Below are positions 8,401 through 16,961 of a DNA stretch of 64,000 nt, piece by piece. How positions within the stretch are numbered: position 1 is the first letter of the stretch; every line of letters begins with the position of its first letter. The stretch lies in the NCBI GenBank assembly GCA_013112725.1, contig JABFFZ010000020.1, positions 1 to 64,000 of the forward strand, given 5' to 3'. Source of the stretch: Chloroflexota bacterium. GTDB taxonomy: Bacteria > Chloroflexota > Anaerolineae > Promineifilales > Promineifilaceae. The position numbers were made by a program, and so were the translations under genes. The notes beneath the pieces were generated by a model. It ran no database searches. It saw only the letters and a program-made list of their open reading frames with translations, and was not told where the DNA came from.

Positions 8401-9425
8401 TAGGCCCACAGCCCGGGCAGGCCGCCGGTGTGCAGGAAGATGAGGTGGGCATCGGGGCAGAAACGGCCGTTGGCGAGGAGATCGAGCAGACCGGCGAACG
8501 CTTTGCCGGTATAGACAGGGTCGAGGATGATGCCTTCGCTCTGGGCCAGGGTGTGAATGGCCACGGCCGTACTCCCCGTCATCACACTGTAGCCCGGCCC
8601 GGCATACGTTTCGGCGATCATGGGCACGTTAGCCGGGTGGAAGGTGTGACTCTCCCCCAAAACCGCGCATAGGTCGCCGGCCAGCCGGGCGATGCTGGTG
8701 GGGAACGCTTTCCACAGTTTGCCAATGTCAATGCCCAGCAGTTGGAGGGGAGAACCAATCAAGCCTAATCCGGCCATCAGTCCGGCGAGGGTGCCGCCGG
8801 TACCAACGGCCGTCACCACCACCACTTTGTCCGCCGCCAACCCTAGCGCCGCTACCTGTTCGGCCAATTCCAACGCTGCGGCCACATAGCCCAGGCAGCC
8901 GGTGACGGTATGCCCACCTACCGGCATGAAATAATTGCGCCCCACCATCGCCCACGAAAGCCAGCGCACCAGCCGGTTGGTCTGCTCCAGCGTCAGGCTG
9001 GCATCGCCGCCACCGCCAAAAGGGATGAAGTGGAGGTGGGCGTTAAACAAGGTGTCCAGCAGCAGATTACCGGGCAGGGTGGACGGCCGTCTGGCGAAGA
9101 AAAAGAGGTGCGCCTCCAACCCCAACGGGGCACAGGCCGCTGCCGCCATGCGCGCATGGTTGGATTGTAACCCGCCAAAAGTGACCACCTTCTGTTTACC
9201 CTGGCGCAGCGCCTCGGCCATCAGGAACTCCAGCTTGCGCCCCTTGTTGCCGCCCATGCCGGGGCCATACCCATCATCCCGTTTGATCCACAATTGTGGT
9301 CCGCCCAACTGCCGGGTGAGGTTAGGTAGAGGTTCGAGCGGGGTGGGGGTACGGCCGTAGTGCAGCCGCGGAAACTGCCCTAACCGCTCCTGAATCTCGT
9401 ACTCATTCATCATAGACAAACCCAT
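8355..9425 (-). CDS. D-cysteine desulfhydrase / ACC deaminase family PLP enzyme
   Basis: Fold type II PLP enzyme, 356 residues. Signatures include LWIKRDDGYGPGMGGNK with the PLP Lys in GGNKGRK (about residue 60), FGGLQSNHARMAAAA near 84-98 (Asn contacting PLP), and the Gly-rich phosphate loop AVGTGGTLAGLMAG near 208. D-cysteine desulfhydrase converts D-cysteine to pyruvate, sulfide and ammonia; ACC deaminase shares the fold, so the substrate is not fixed by sequence alone. The C-terminal tail EEVTRGQGDKGTR is translated from the adjacent dispersed repeat, so the ancestral stop was probably earlier. Two later in-frame ATG codons (9413, 9410) are possible starts; no clear ribosome binding site separates them. 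Confidence 0.85.
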   Translation of the reverse strand: MGLSMMNEYEIQERLGQFPRLHYGRTPTPLEPLPNLTRQLGGPQLWIKRDDGYGPGMGGNKGRKLEFLMAEALRQGKQKVVTFGGLQSNHARMAAAACAPLGLEAHLFFFARRPSTLPGNLLLDTLFNAHLHFIPFGGGGDASLTLEQTNRLVRWLSWAMVGRNYFMPVGGHTVTGCLGYVAAALELAEQVAALGLAADKVVVVTAVGTGGTLAGLMAGLGLIGSPLQLLGIDIGKLWKAFPTSIARLAGDLCAVLGESHTFHPANVPMIAETYAGPGYSVMTGSTAVAIHTLAQSEGIILDPVYTGKAFAGLLDLLANGRFCPDAHLIFLHTGGLPGLWAYGEEVTRGQGDKGTR

Positions 9426-9441
9426 TTTATGTTACAACGCC

Positions 9442-9469
9442 CCTCATTAATGAGGCCTCATTGATGAGG
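9442..9469. promoter_or_regulatory. two adjacent 14-bp palindromes (operator candidate)
   Basis: CCTCATTAATGAGG (9442-9455) is followed without a gap by CCTCATTGATGAGG (9456-9469). Each is a complete or near-complete palindrome, and the second overlaps the ribosome binding site of the small antitoxin-like frame. The position between divergent genes suits a dimeric repressor; which protein binds is unknown. Confidence 0.5.
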
Positions 9470-9481
9470 AGTTGACGACCT

Positions 9482-9733
9482 GTAACAACCATTACTTTAG
9501 ATGTTCCCCAAGAATTAGCAGATGAATTGCAGACTGTTAATGATGAACTATCAGAACGGCTATTGATGGCCTTGCAAATGCGCCAACTCACTTCAAAGGC
9601 GTCATGGTCGCCCGCTGCGACCTCTCCCGTTTTTTCAAAAATGCTCGATTTCCTGGCCGGTGGGCCAACACCCCAGGAGATTATGGTTAATGAGGCGAGT
9701 CGCCAGTCGTTTACCCAGAGCGATGATAGTTAA
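9482..9733 (+). pseudogene. small antitoxin-like protein, start codon and C-terminus degraded
   Basis: The frame reads VTTITLDVPQELADELQTVN and continues to DFLAGGPTPQEIM, a pattern seen in short antitoxin-like proteins (beta-strand N-terminus, then a 'DFL..GPTPQEI' tail). A GAGGAG ribosome binding site (9466-9471) is correctly spaced from codon 9482, but that codon is GTA, not a start. An in-frame TGA lies just upstream (9473). After PQEIM the normal family tail is replaced by sequence overlapping the convergent oxidoreductase gene by about 99 bp. A TTG start at 9527 would drop the conserved N-terminus. It is most likely a decayed relic. Confidence 0.45.
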
Positions 9734-11002
9734 AACGGTAGGACGAGCCAGGGCTTCGGGGAAGACGCTGGCGTCGCAGACATAGAGATTACGAATTTCT
9801 GTCTCCAAATCGGCCGTGAGCATCTCCCCGATGCGCACCGTGCCGGAGGGATGGGTGCCGCGCAGCGGGGTGGTGAAGATGGTGTTCGGGTCACAGCCCG
9901 CCTGCCGCAAAATGCGCCCGGCGACCGCTTCGGCAGCCGCCAACCGCTGCCGGTCATGGTTGGTTAACCCTTTGCTCACCGTAAACCCCCGTTTTTGTGC
10001 CCGCACAAAGCCGCTGATCTCATCCTTGAGTTTAATCATCACCCCCAGCGTGCGTCCCCAGCGATGCCAGGTGAGCGGGTAGGCCGGCCCTTTGCGCAGC
10101 ATGGCAATGGGATAGTTGAGCCAGGGGTCAATGAGCGTAGAATACATGACGCCCAGGTCATCATCGGCGTAGCTCCAGGTCATGGGTGGTTCATTGCCAA
10201 TGCCTTTGAAAGGGGCCAGCCCGTAGACCATGACGGTGGTGTCCATGGTCATGCCCTGCCCGGCAGCGGTTAACCCGGTGTGCTGCAAAATGAGGGGTGT
10301 GCCAATGCCGCCCGCCGCCAATACGACCACCGGCGCGTAAAGGGCAAAGGCTCTACCACGCCATTTGCCCCAGACGCCGGCGGCACGGCCGTTGTTCACC
10401 AACACCCGCTCCACCTTTGCCCCCGTCCACAAATCCAGGCCGTTTTGCACCGCTTCGTCTACATATTCGGCCGCGTTCCATTTGGCCCCGCAGCGACAGC
10501 CGAGCATACAGGTTGCGCCGCAGGCAAATGCGCCCGTTGCCCGTTCTGGCTGCATGAACTTCTCTTGCGGCTGCCAATCCAGCCCCAGGTCGGCAGCAGC
10601 GGATGCGAGGCGGGTGGAAGCTGCGCCGCGTAAAGCGGGCGGCAGGGGGGCGATGTGCAGTTCGGCCATGGCCTGGTCGGTGGTGGCGTCCAGGTCAATG
10701 CCGTAGCGAACATTCCACCAGGGCAACGGCCGTGCCGCACAACCACAATACATACTCGTCGCCCCGCCTACCAGCAGCGGTCGCACAATGCTCAGCCCCT
10801 CCTGCGTGGTCAGGAAGGAGGCTTTGTCGGTATACATCATGCCGCCGGGATAGGTGCCATAGAGGGGGGAAGTGCGCCAGTCACGGCCGTGTTCCAGCAG
10901 CGTGATCCCCAGCCCGGCGTTCGACCGGGCCAATTCCCGCGCCACCGTCGCCCCGCCTGGCCCGGAACCAACAATAATGACGTCTGTCTCTTTTTGCAGC
11001 AT
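9635..11002 (-). CDS. GMC-family FAD oxidoreductase
   Basis: A flavoprotein of 455 residues. The N-terminus holds the dinucleotide-binding motif VIIVGSGPGGATVAREL (about residues 8-24) followed by an acidic strand end (LLEHGRDW). Near the C-terminus is the GMC C-domain signature: THPSGTVRIGEML, then LYVCDASVFPEA and TIIALGKRLA. Family members oxidise alcohols such as cholesterol, choline or glucose; the substrate here cannot be read. The start at 11002 is preferred over the frame extension to 11044, because MLQKETDVIIVGSG is the usual N-terminus. The last residues after RLATRLI (NHNLLGCWPTGQEIEHF) are antisense to the relic antitoxin-like gene and so are likely an extension beyond the original stop. 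Confidence 0.88.
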   Translation of the reverse strand: MLQKETDVIIVGSGPGGATVARELARSNAGLGITLLEHGRDWRTSPLYGTYPGGMMYTDKASFLTTQEGLSIVRPLLVGGATSMYCGCAARPLPWWNVRYGIDLDATTDQAMAELHIAPLPPALRGAASTRLASAAADLGLDWQPQEKFMQPERATGAFACGATCMLGCRCGAKWNAAEYVDEAVQNGLDLWTGAKVERVLVNNGRAAGVWGKWRGRAFALYAPVVVLAAGGIGTPLILQHTGLTAAGQGMTMDTTVMVYGLAPFKGIGNEPPMTWSYADDDLGVMYSTLIDPWLNYPIAMLRKGPAYPLTWHRWGRTLGVMIKLKDEISGFVRAQKRGFTVSKGLTNHDRQRLAAAEAVAGRILRQAGCDPNTIFTTPLRGTHPSGTVRIGEMLTADLETEIRNLYVCDASVFPEALARPTVLTIIALGKRLATRLINHNLLGCWPTGQEIEHF

Positions 11003-11137
11003 AGTCAATATCCTGTTATCTGGTTTTCCAATCGCCATTAACAAGTATAATGCGAGCTATAAGTTAATCCTATCACCATCTTATTTTCATCCTGCCCAAC
11101 TATCAGAGCAGATATGCTAATTCAATGGAGGTATAAG

Positions 11138-11502
11138 ATGAGCCAGATATACGGGGTAGTGATCATCCTTCTAATCCTTTTCTTTGTGGTGTTGGGTATT
11201 CAAGCGCGTGTGGTTCATAAAGGGGGGTGCTTGAACAAAAAAAGCCTAGCTTCTTTAGGAAATATGTTACCAACAAGATTACACTGGGGGTACTTTTCCT
11301 CTTGGGCTTGCTGTTTCAGGAGCGGGCCGCGCTATGTTGGGGATTGTTAGGTATCATTTTGGCAGCTTATTTGATTGAGGGATATTGGTATATTTTTACT
11401 GGTCAGGTACGTCTACGGTTCTGGTGGCAATCTGATAATAATGAGCTAAGGGAAGTGGATGAAGTTTATCCCAAAGTGATTGATGATGAAGATTCGGGCT
11501 GA
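11138..11502 (+). pseudogene. small two- or three-helix membrane protein with a -1 frame interruption
   Basis: The ATG at 11138 has a good ribosome binding site (GGAGG, 11127-11131). The first part is a membrane helix (MSQIYGVVIILLILFFVVLG). After LNKK the frame turns nonsensical, while the other frame reads KPSFFRKYVTNKITLGVLFL and continues through two more hydrophobic stretches to TGA 11502. The switch lies at a run of seven A (11237-11243), just after a run of six G. A one-base contraction would restore about 121 residues. Programmed -1 slippage is conceivable at the A run, but a deletion or base-call error is simpler. Not recognised as a known family. It overlaps the start of the LCP gene. 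Confidence 0.5.
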
Positions 11503-13027
11503 CATTTTGCTGGCGATAGGGAGTGTATTTATGTTCTTATCCGGCTGCTCAACCAGCCCGACTATACAGGCAACTTCCGTGCCAGATACACCTACCCCAC
11601 TATCAACACAAATTGCCGCAGACACGGCCGTTGCCTCTCCAACGGCTTTTGTCACCCTGTCACCTTCTGTCACTCCTTCGCCTGCTCACCCCAGCGATCT
11701 CGCCACTCTCACCCCCACATCCCCTGTCGCCTCTCTCACCTCCTCACCTGCTCATCCCCTCACCCCCTCACCCCCTGCATCACCCACGGCCTCTCTCACC
11801 CCTTCCCCCGCCGCCACCCCCTACGCCACCATTGACGCCACCACCCATCCGCCGGGCACGGCCGTGCCCAGCCCCGTCCCTCTCTTCACTAAACCAGACC
11901 ACGTGACCAACATCATCTTGCTGGGCAATGACGTGACCACACCGCAAGGCGGGCGCACCGACAGCCTCATCCTGGTCTCCATTGACCGGGAGAACAAAAC
12001 GGCGACGATGCTTAGCCTGCCGCGTGACCTGTACGTGGTCATCCCCGGCTGGCGCATGACGCGCATCAACCTGGCGCTGCCACACGGGCATGGCAGCGAT
12101 TACCCCGGCGCGGGCGGCGGGCTGATCAAGGACACCATCGCCTATAACCTGGGCATCCCGGTGGATTATTATGCGCGCATTGGGTTTGATGGGTTCAAAA
12201 CGGCCGTAGACATCGTGGGCGGCATTGATATGGTGGTCAACTGCCCGCTGACCGACTGGCGGCTCATCTCGCCGGAACTCGACCCAGAGGTGGAGGAGAA
12301 TTGGGAATTGTTCACCCTAGAACCGGGCATCCAGCCAATGGACGGCGACCTGGCGCTCTGGTTTGCCCGCTCGCGGCGCACCACCAATGATTTTGAGCGC
12401 GGCCTGCGCCAGCAGCGGGTGCTGCAAGCCATTTTCCGCCAGGGGCTGGCGCTGGAGATGCTGCCGCAGCTGCCCAATTTGTGGAACGCTTACCGGCAGC
12501 ATGTGGAGACGGACATTCCCCTGCCGGTGATGCTGGAACTGGCGGCGCTGGCCCCGGCCGTGGAAGCCAACGGCGTGCGCCATCTGACGCTGCCCTATGC
12601 TGCTTTCAAGTCCTGGCGAGACCCATCCGGTAGTTCGGTGCAACTGCTGCAATGGGCGGAGGCGGAACCCACCCTGCGGCGGCTGATGGAACCATCGGCG
12701 CTGAATCGGGCGGTACGGCCGTCGCTCACCGTGGAAGTGGTGACGACCGATTACATCCTCTACCGCCAAATGGCTGATAATCTGGCCTGGTACGGCTTTA
12801 CGCCGCAGTATGTAGCCGCAGCCGAAACCCCGGCCCGCACCACCATCAAGTATTTTGGCCCCAATCTCAAAGGAGCCGACGCCACCCTGCTCAGTTGGCT
12901 CTTTCACCGCCGGCCAGAGGACATCATCCAGTCACCCCCTACCGGCGCCGCCGATTACCGCGTCACCCTGGGTTACGACGCCGACCCCTGTTTGCCCTTT
13001 TTGCAATCGCCCGGTGGAGAGCCGTGA
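11483..13027 (+). CDS. LytR-CpsA-Psr (LCP) family lipoprotein
   Basis: LCP proteins attach teichoic-acid-like or polysaccharide chains to peptidoglycan outside the membrane, using polyprenyl-linked donors. The start gives a lipoprotein signal with lipobox LSGC (about residues 19-22). A Ser/Thr/Pro-rich spacer of about 100 residues follows, partly made of tandem TPSPPASP-like repeats. The LCP domain runs from about 140 to 370: NIILLGND, GRTDSLILVSID, LPRDLYVVIPG, and RINLAL contain the Arg/Asp pattern of the pyrophosphate site. The C-terminus (about 400-514) looks like the LytR C-terminal domain. It is unusual that anchoring is by a lipoprotein signal rather than a TM helix, but this occurs in Chloroflexota. 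Starts at 11480-11486 are equivalent. Confidence 0.88.
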   Translation: MMKIRADILLAIGSVFMFLSGCSTSPTIQATSVPDTPTPLSTQIAADTAVASPTAFVTLSPSVTPSPAHPSDLATLTPTSPVASLTSSPAHPLTPSPPASPTASLTPSPAATPYATIDATTHPPGTAVPSPVPLFTKPDHVTNIILLGNDVTTPQGGRTDSLILVSIDRENKTATMLSLPRDLYVVIPGWRMTRINLALPHGHGSDYPGAGGGLIKDTIAYNLGIPVDYYARIGFDGFKTAVDIVGGIDMVVNCPLTDWRLISPELDPEVEENWELFTLEPGIQPMDGDLALWFARSRRTTNDFERGLRQQRVLQAIFRQGLALEMLPQLPNLWNAYRQHVETDIPLPVMLELAALAPAVEANGVRHLTLPYAAFKSWRDPSGSSVQLLQWAEAEPTLRRLMEPSALNRAVRPSLTVEVVTTDYILYRQMADNLAWYGFTPQYVAAAETPARTTIKYFGPNLKGADATLLSWLFHRRPEDIIQSPPTGAADYRVTLGYDADPCLPFLQSPGGEP

Positions 13028-13105
13028 TTCGTGACCCGTAATTCGTAATCCGTAACCCGAAAACGGATTACGAATAAGGGGTTATGGATTACGGATTACG
13101 AATTT
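13024..13105. repeat. GTAATCC-type inverted repeat array
   Basis: Units of 8 nt: cgtgattcgtgacccgtaattcgtaatccgtaaccc form the left arm and cggattacgaataaggggttatggattacgg the right arm. The pairing gives a long imperfect hairpin directly after the LCP stop codon, which could terminate transcription. Confidence 0.75.
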
Positions 13106-13143
13106 TGGCGCGCTACGGCCGTCTGCGATACACTTGGCACATC

Positions 13144-13236
13144 ATGTTATTCTTATCCGGCTTCACGGGACAGATTGTCCGCACATCATCTTTAGGCTGC
13201 TTCACGCTGAGGTCAGTTCCACGCGCCTCGGATTAG
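13144..13236 (+). CDS. candidate 30-codon leader peptide of the ABC-F gene
   Basis: ATG 13144 to TAG 13234-13236 encodes 30 residues (begins MLFLSGFTGQIVRTSS). Its last codons cover CCTCGG (13226-13231), which can pair with the left arm of the downstream terminator. This is the layout of ribosome-mediated attenuators of ABC-F genes. No clear ribosome binding site is visible, so this is a proposal only. Confidence 0.3.
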   Translation: MLFLSGFTGQIVRTSSLGCFTLRSVPRASD

Positions 13237-13310
13237 AACTTTATGTAAACTTATTTACCTTTTTAGGAAGAATTTGTAAGAAAAGCCGAGGCCACCCCTC
13301 GGCTTTTTTT
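13226..13310 (+). terminator. intrinsic terminator with possible antiterminator, in the ABC-F leader
   Basis: Stem AAAGCCGAGG / CCTCGGCTTT (13282-13291 and 13297-13306) with loop CCACC and a T7 tract ending at 13310: a strong intrinsic terminator 95 bp before the ABC-F start and after no gene. CCTCGG at 13226-13231 is complementary to the stem's left half and could form a competing antiterminator. Confidence 0.6.
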
Positions 13311-13311
13311 G

Positions 13312-13386
13312 ATCTGGTGGTGGCTGGTGGTTAGTAGCTGGTGGCTAGGGGTTTATACCAGCCACCAACCACCAGCAACCAGCCAC
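13312..13386. repeat. GTGGCTG-type inverted repeat array
   Basis: Units of 7 nt (ggtggctggtggttagtagctggtggct) are mirrored by agccaccaaccaccagcaaccagccac. It lies between the terminator and the ribosome binding site of the ABC-F gene. A frame opening at 13309 through it is not real coding sequence. Confidence 0.8.
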
Positions 13387-13404
13387 TTCATACAAGGAGA
13401 GTTA

Positions 13405-15045
13405 ATGATGGCTGAAATCATACTGAATGTAGATAACGTAGCGGTGAATCTGGCGGGGCGGGTTATTTTCCAGGGCATTAGCTGGGAAGTGCAGACCGGG
13501 CAGCGCATTGGGCTGGTGGGGCCAAACGGCGTGGGCAAATCCACGCTGATGAAGCTCATCGCCGGGGAACTGCCGCTGGCCGATGGCTCCATTTTCCGCG
13601 CCCCCGGCTTGACCTGGGGGCGGTTGGAGCAAGAACCGGCGCTGACGAACGGCCGTACCACCCTGCAAGAAGCGATGACGGCCGTGACCAACCTGACGGC
13701 CGTGGAAGAAAAGCTGGTCCACCTGGAAATACAAATGGCCGACCCCGCCGTTTACAATGACCCTGACAGGCTGGAAAAGGTGATGGTGCAGCACGGCCGT
13801 ACTCTGGATGAATTTGACCGGCTGGATGGCCCCCGGTACGAAAGCCGTGTCAAAGAGGCCCTGCAGCGCGTGGGGCTGGATCAGGCACACTGGCACACCC
13901 CCACCCATCTGCTCAGCGGCGGGCAGAAGAAGCTGGTACAGTTAGCCAAACTGATGGCGCAGCAGCCGTCCCTTTTACTGCTGGACGAACCGGACAACCA
14001 TCTGGACGTGCCCGCTAAAGAGCATCTGGAAAAGGTGTTGAACCAGTATACCGGCTGCGTGATTATCATTTCCCACGACCGGTATTTGTTGGATGAAGTG
14101 GCCACGCATATTGCCGAAATGGAGAACGGCCGTCTCACCCTCTACCCCGGCAACTACACCGCCTACACCACCGAGCGCGAACTGCGCCGCCTGCGCCAGC
14201 AGCAGATGTACCAGGAACAGCAAAAGGAGATCGCCCGCATCGAGGCGGCGATTGCCCGCTTTGAACTGTGGGCTTCCATTGTGGTGGATGAACGGCACAT
14301 CCGCCAGGCGCGCAGCCGCCAAAAGATGCTCGACCGCATGGACAAGGTGGAGAAAGTGACGGATGCGCGGCGTATGACGTTGAACCTGACCGGCTGGCGC
14401 GGCAGCAACAAGGTACTCGAACTGGAAAAAGTGGCGCTGACATTGCCCGATAACCGCGTCCTCTGGCGCAGTCTCAATCTCACCCTCTGGCATGGGGAAC
14501 GGGTGGGGCTGGTTGGCCCCAACGGTGTGGGCAAATCCATGCTGCTGCGGCAGTTACTCGACCCGGAAAGTGTGCCCCAGGGCGTCATCAAAATTGGCCC
14601 CAGCAACAAAATTGGTTACTACGCTCAGGAGCAGGAAACGCTCAACTACAACAACACCCTGCTCACCGAAATTCGCCACACCGCCCCGCTGAGCGAAGGG
14701 GATGCGGTCGCCTTCCTGCACAAATTTCTGTTTACCTATGACCAGATTCGCGCCCCTATTCACAATCTCAGCGGCGGCGAACGCAGCCGTTTGCAGTTGG
14801 CGAAGCTGGTGCTGACCCGGCCCAATTTGCTGCTGCTAGACGAACCGACCAATAATCTGGATATCGCCTCGATTGAGGTGCTGGAACAGACGCTGGACGA
14901 GTTTGTGGGCGCCGTGCTGGTCATCTCCCATGACCGCTACTTTTTGGACAAGGTGGTAGATCGGGTGGTGGAATTGCGAGACGGCCGTTTCACCGAGTAT
15001 ACCGGTGGCTACACCGATTACGCCGCCGCCACCCGCGAGTCGTGA
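13405..15045 (+). CDS. ABC-F family ATP-binding protein
   Basis: A soluble protein with two ABC ATPase domains and no membrane segments, about 546 residues. Walker A appears twice (GPNGVGKST near 40, GPNGVGKSM near 375), as do signature motifs (LSGGQKK, LSGGERSR) and Walker B (LLLLDEPDNHLD, LLLLDEPTNNLD). The inter-domain linker with the basic stretch RHIRQARSRQKMLDRMDKV is typical of ABC-F. These proteins bind the ribosomal E site and either help translation or protect the ribosome from antibiotics. The ribosome binding site AAGGAGA (13394-13400) fits ATG 13405 or 13408. The 5' leader with terminator and short frame suggests attenuation, a control mode known for resistance-type ABC-F genes. 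Which subfamily it belongs to cannot be told. Confidence 0.92.
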   Translation: MMAEIILNVDNVAVNLAGRVIFQGISWEVQTGQRIGLVGPNGVGKSTLMKLIAGELPLADGSIFRAPGLTWGRLEQEPALTNGRTTLQEAMTAVTNLTAVEEKLVHLEIQMADPAVYNDPDRLEKVMVQHGRTLDEFDRLDGPRYESRVKEALQRVGLDQAHWHTPTHLLSGGQKKLVQLAKLMAQQPSLLLLDEPDNHLDVPAKEHLEKVLNQYTGCVIIISHDRYLLDEVATHIAEMENGRLTLYPGNYTAYTTERELRRLRQQQMYQEQQKEIARIEAAIARFELWASIVVDERHIRQARSRQKMLDRMDKVEKVTDARRMTLNLTGWRGSNKVLELEKVALTLPDNRVLWRSLNLTLWHGERVGLVGPNGVGKSMLLRQLLDPESVPQGVIKIGPSNKIGYYAQEQETLNYNNTLLTEIRHTAPLSEGDAVAFLHKFLFTYDQIRAPIHNLSGGERSRLQLAKLVLTRPNLLLLDEPTNNLDIASIEVLEQTLDEFVGAVLVISHDRYFLDKVVDRVVELRDGRFTEYTGGYTDYAAATRES

Positions 15046-15074
15046 TGTAAAAGTGTGACCGATTTCGGAGAGTT

Positions 15075-15141
15075 GGCGGCTGTCGGCTAAAGCCTCCCCT
15101 CCGGGTGTTTATTCTTTGCGTTCCTTCGCGTTCTTCGCGGA
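15075..15141. repeat. dispersed repeat pieces: GTCGGCTAAAGCCTCCCCTCC and TTCGCG unit
   Basis: The first piece (15079-15104) matches one arm of the hairpin at 33908-33954. The second (gcgttccttcgcgttcttcgcgga) recurs near 30838-30866 and, inverted, inside the 3' end of aroK at 60382-60413. The stop of the dehydrogenase gene lies just beyond. Confidence 0.6.
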
Positions 15142-16617
15142 TCAGAACTGGCGGCTCCATTCGCTGGGCCAGCGTTCGATGACGACTTTGGTCTGGGTGT
15201 AGAACTCGACGCCGTGCCGCCCCTGGGCGTGCAGGTCGCCGTAGAAGCTCTCGTTCCAACCGCTGAAAGGGAAGAAGGCCATGGGCGCGGCCACGCCAAT
15301 GTTGATACCGATGTTACCGGCGTCGGCGGCGTAGCGGAAGTGGCGGGCGGTGGCACCGCTGCCGGTGAAAATGCAGGCCATGTTGCCATAGGCACGGCCG
15401 TTCACCACCGCAATCGCTTCGTCCATATCCCGTACCGGCGTCAGGCTCAGCACCGGGCCAAAAATCTCGGTGCGGGCCAGTTCGCTCTGCGGATGCACAC
15501 CGTTGAGGACGGTAGGAAAGACAAAGTAGCCATCTTCGTAGCCGGAAACGTGGCGGCTACGGCCGTCTACCAACACCTGCGCCCCTTCCTGTTCCCCCAG
15601 GCCAATTAACTGCTCAATGCGGCCTTTGCTCGCCGGGCTGATCACCGGCCCCATTTGCACGCCCGCGTCCAGGCCATAACCTACCACGCGGCTGGCGGCG
15701 GCGTCGGCGATGGCTTCGGTGAAGGTGGTCTGGGCGTGGCCGACGGTGATGGCTACCGACGCCGCCAGGCAGCGCTGTCCGGCGCAGCCAAAGGCAGAAT
15801 CGGCCATGATGCGCACGGCCGTGTCCATATCCGCATCCGGCATGATCACCACCGGGTTTTTGGCCCCACCCTGGCATTGCACGCGCTTGCCGTTGGCGGC
15901 GGCACGGCCGTAGATGTACTGCGCCACCGGCGTAGACCCCACAAAACTGATGGCCCGCACCGCCGGATGATCTAGCAGCGCGTCTACCACTTCCTTGCCG
16001 CCATTCACCAGTTGCAGGACACCCGGCGGCAGGTCAAGCTGCGCCACCAGATCAAAAAATCGCTGTGTGGACATAGGCACGCGCTCGCTCGGTTTGAGGA
16101 TGAAGCAGTTGCCGGTGGCGATGGCGTAGGGCAGGAACCAGAGCGGGATCATCAGCGGAAAGTTGAAGGGGGTGATGGCCGCCACCACGCCCAACGGCTG
16201 GCGAAACATGTGTTCATCAATACCGGGGGCAATATCTTCGTTGTTGTACCCTTGCATCAGGGAGGGGGCGCCGCAGGCGACCTCCACATTTTCAATGCCA
16301 CGCCGGATTTCACCCACGCTTTCGGCGTAGGTTTTACCACACTCATTGGTGATCAGGCGGGCCAGTTCGTCCAGGTGTTCTTCCAGCAGCATCTTCAACT
16401 TGAAGAGGTGTTGGATGCGGTCGCCTGCTGGGGTGCGCCGCCAATCGGGGAAGGCAGTCTGAGCGGCTTGCACGGCCGTGTCCACATCCACTGCCGCCGA
16501 AAGCGGGACATGGCTCATGGTCACGGCCGTAGCCGGATTCACCACCCCCAGATATTGTTCGGTGCGGGCCTGTTGCCAACGGCCGTTGATGAAATTGCGC
16601 AATGTATAATCGTTCAT
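15142..16617 (-). CDS. mmsA: methylmalonate-semialdehyde dehydrogenase (CoA-acylating)
   Basis: An aldehyde dehydrogenase superfamily protein of 491 residues. It starts [15 protein letters not shown]. It has the MMSDH-specific segment [16 protein letters not shown], the NAD-site ILKPSERVP, and the catalytic Cys in [12 protein letters not shown] (about residue 285). The enzyme oxidises (methyl)malonate semialdehyde to propionyl- or acetyl-CoA in valine, beta-alanine or inositol breakdown. The start at 16617 is chosen over a frame running to 16698, because that extension reads into the 95-bp mobile element upstream and the residues match no family member. A GGAAAC-type ribosome binding site precedes 16617. 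No other catabolic gene is adjacent, so the pathway is not fixed. Confidence 0.92.
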   Translation of the reverse strand: MNDYTLRNFINGRWQQARTEQYLGVVNPATAVTMSHVPLSAAVDVDTAVQAAQTAFPDWRRTPAGDRIQHLFKLKMLLEEHLDELARLITNECGKTYAESVGEIRRGIENVEVACGAPSLMQGYNNEDIAPGIDEHMFRQPLGVVAAITPFNFPLMIPLWFLPYAIATGNCFILKPSERVPMSTQRFFDLVAQLDLPPGVLQLVNGGKEVVDALLDHPAVRAISFVGSTPVAQYIYGRAAANGKRVQCQGGAKNPVVIMPDADMDTAVRIMADSAFGCAGQRCLAASVAITVGHAQTTFTEAIADAAASRVVGYGLDAGVQMGPVISPASKGRIEQLIGLGEQEGAQVLVDGRSRHVSGYEDGYFVFPTVLNGVHPQSELARTEIFGPVLSLTPVRDMDEAIAVVNGRAYGNMACIFTGSGATARHFRYAADAGNIGINIGVAAPMAFFPFSGWNESFYGDLHAQGRHGVEFYTQTKVVIERWPSEWSRQF

Positions 16618-16650
16618 GGATGTTTCCTTTGCTGTCATCAGTCTTCTGCC

Positions 16651-16745
16651 GTAAGCGTTCAGACTTGACAAGTTTTTTACCAGAGGCAGTTGCTGCAATT
16701 CAGGTGTAAAAACTTGTCAAGTCTCCAGAGGAACTGAACGGTTAC
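16651..16745. mobile_element. 95-bp IS66-type MITE, copy 1
   Basis: Exactly 95 bp with ends GTAAGCGTTCAG and CTGAACGGTTAC (11 of 12 bases inverted-repeat). A second inner inverted repeat of about 17 bp flanks the middle (AGACTTGACAAGTTTTT and its complement). Flanks CTTCTGCC (16643-16650) and CCTCTGCC (16746-16753) look like an 8-bp target duplication with one change. GTAA ends plus 8-bp duplication are the IS66-family pattern. It carries no gene. Confidence 0.8.
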
Positions 16746-16754
16746 CCTCTGCCA

Positions 16755-16790
16755 GTGATGAGTAACGAGTGACGAGTAACCAGTTTGAGA
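16755..16790. repeat. GAGTAAC-type tandem units
   Basis: gtgatgagtaacgagtgacgagtaac: 7-8-nt direct units with no second arm, lying between the MITE and the promoter of the FmdB-like gene. Confidence 0.5.
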
Positions 16791-16838
16791 AATTCTTATA
16801 GAAATTTTACGCAGCCTCTATAGCATACCGGTGTCACA

Positions 16839-16867
16839 TTGTCAAACAAGGGTGTGACCGCTACAAT
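16839..16867 (+). promoter_or_regulatory. sigma70-type promoter for the FmdB-like gene
   Basis: TTGTCA (16839-16844), a 17-bp spacer, then TACAAT (16862-16867). It is followed by a leader of about 90 nt containing an inverted array of GGAGATT units (16885-16940). Confidence 0.6.
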
Positions 16868-16882
16868 AACCGCGAACTTGGA

Positions 16883-16942
16883 GACTAATAAGTTGAGAGA
16901 TTGAGAGATTTAATCTTCCAATCTCCTAATCTCCTAATCTTT
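16883..16942. repeat. GAGATT/AATCTCC inverted repeat array in the FmdB leader
   Basis: Left arm: gttgagagattgagagattt. Right arm: aatcttccaatctcctaatctcctaatctt. A ribosome binding-like TAGGAACGG follows before ATG 16962. Confidence 0.7.
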
Positions 16943-16961
16943 TCTTAGTAGGAACGGAATT

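Noticed and set aside
11220..11250. Programmed -1 frameshifting at the A7 run
   Set aside because: The zero-frame codons do not form a standard X XXY YYZ slippery heptamer, and the other interrupted genes show similar single-base losses.
16618..16698. 27-residue extension of the methylmalonate-semialdehyde dehydrogenase
   Set aside because: It reads into the MITE; the family N-terminus and a ribosome binding site fit 16617.
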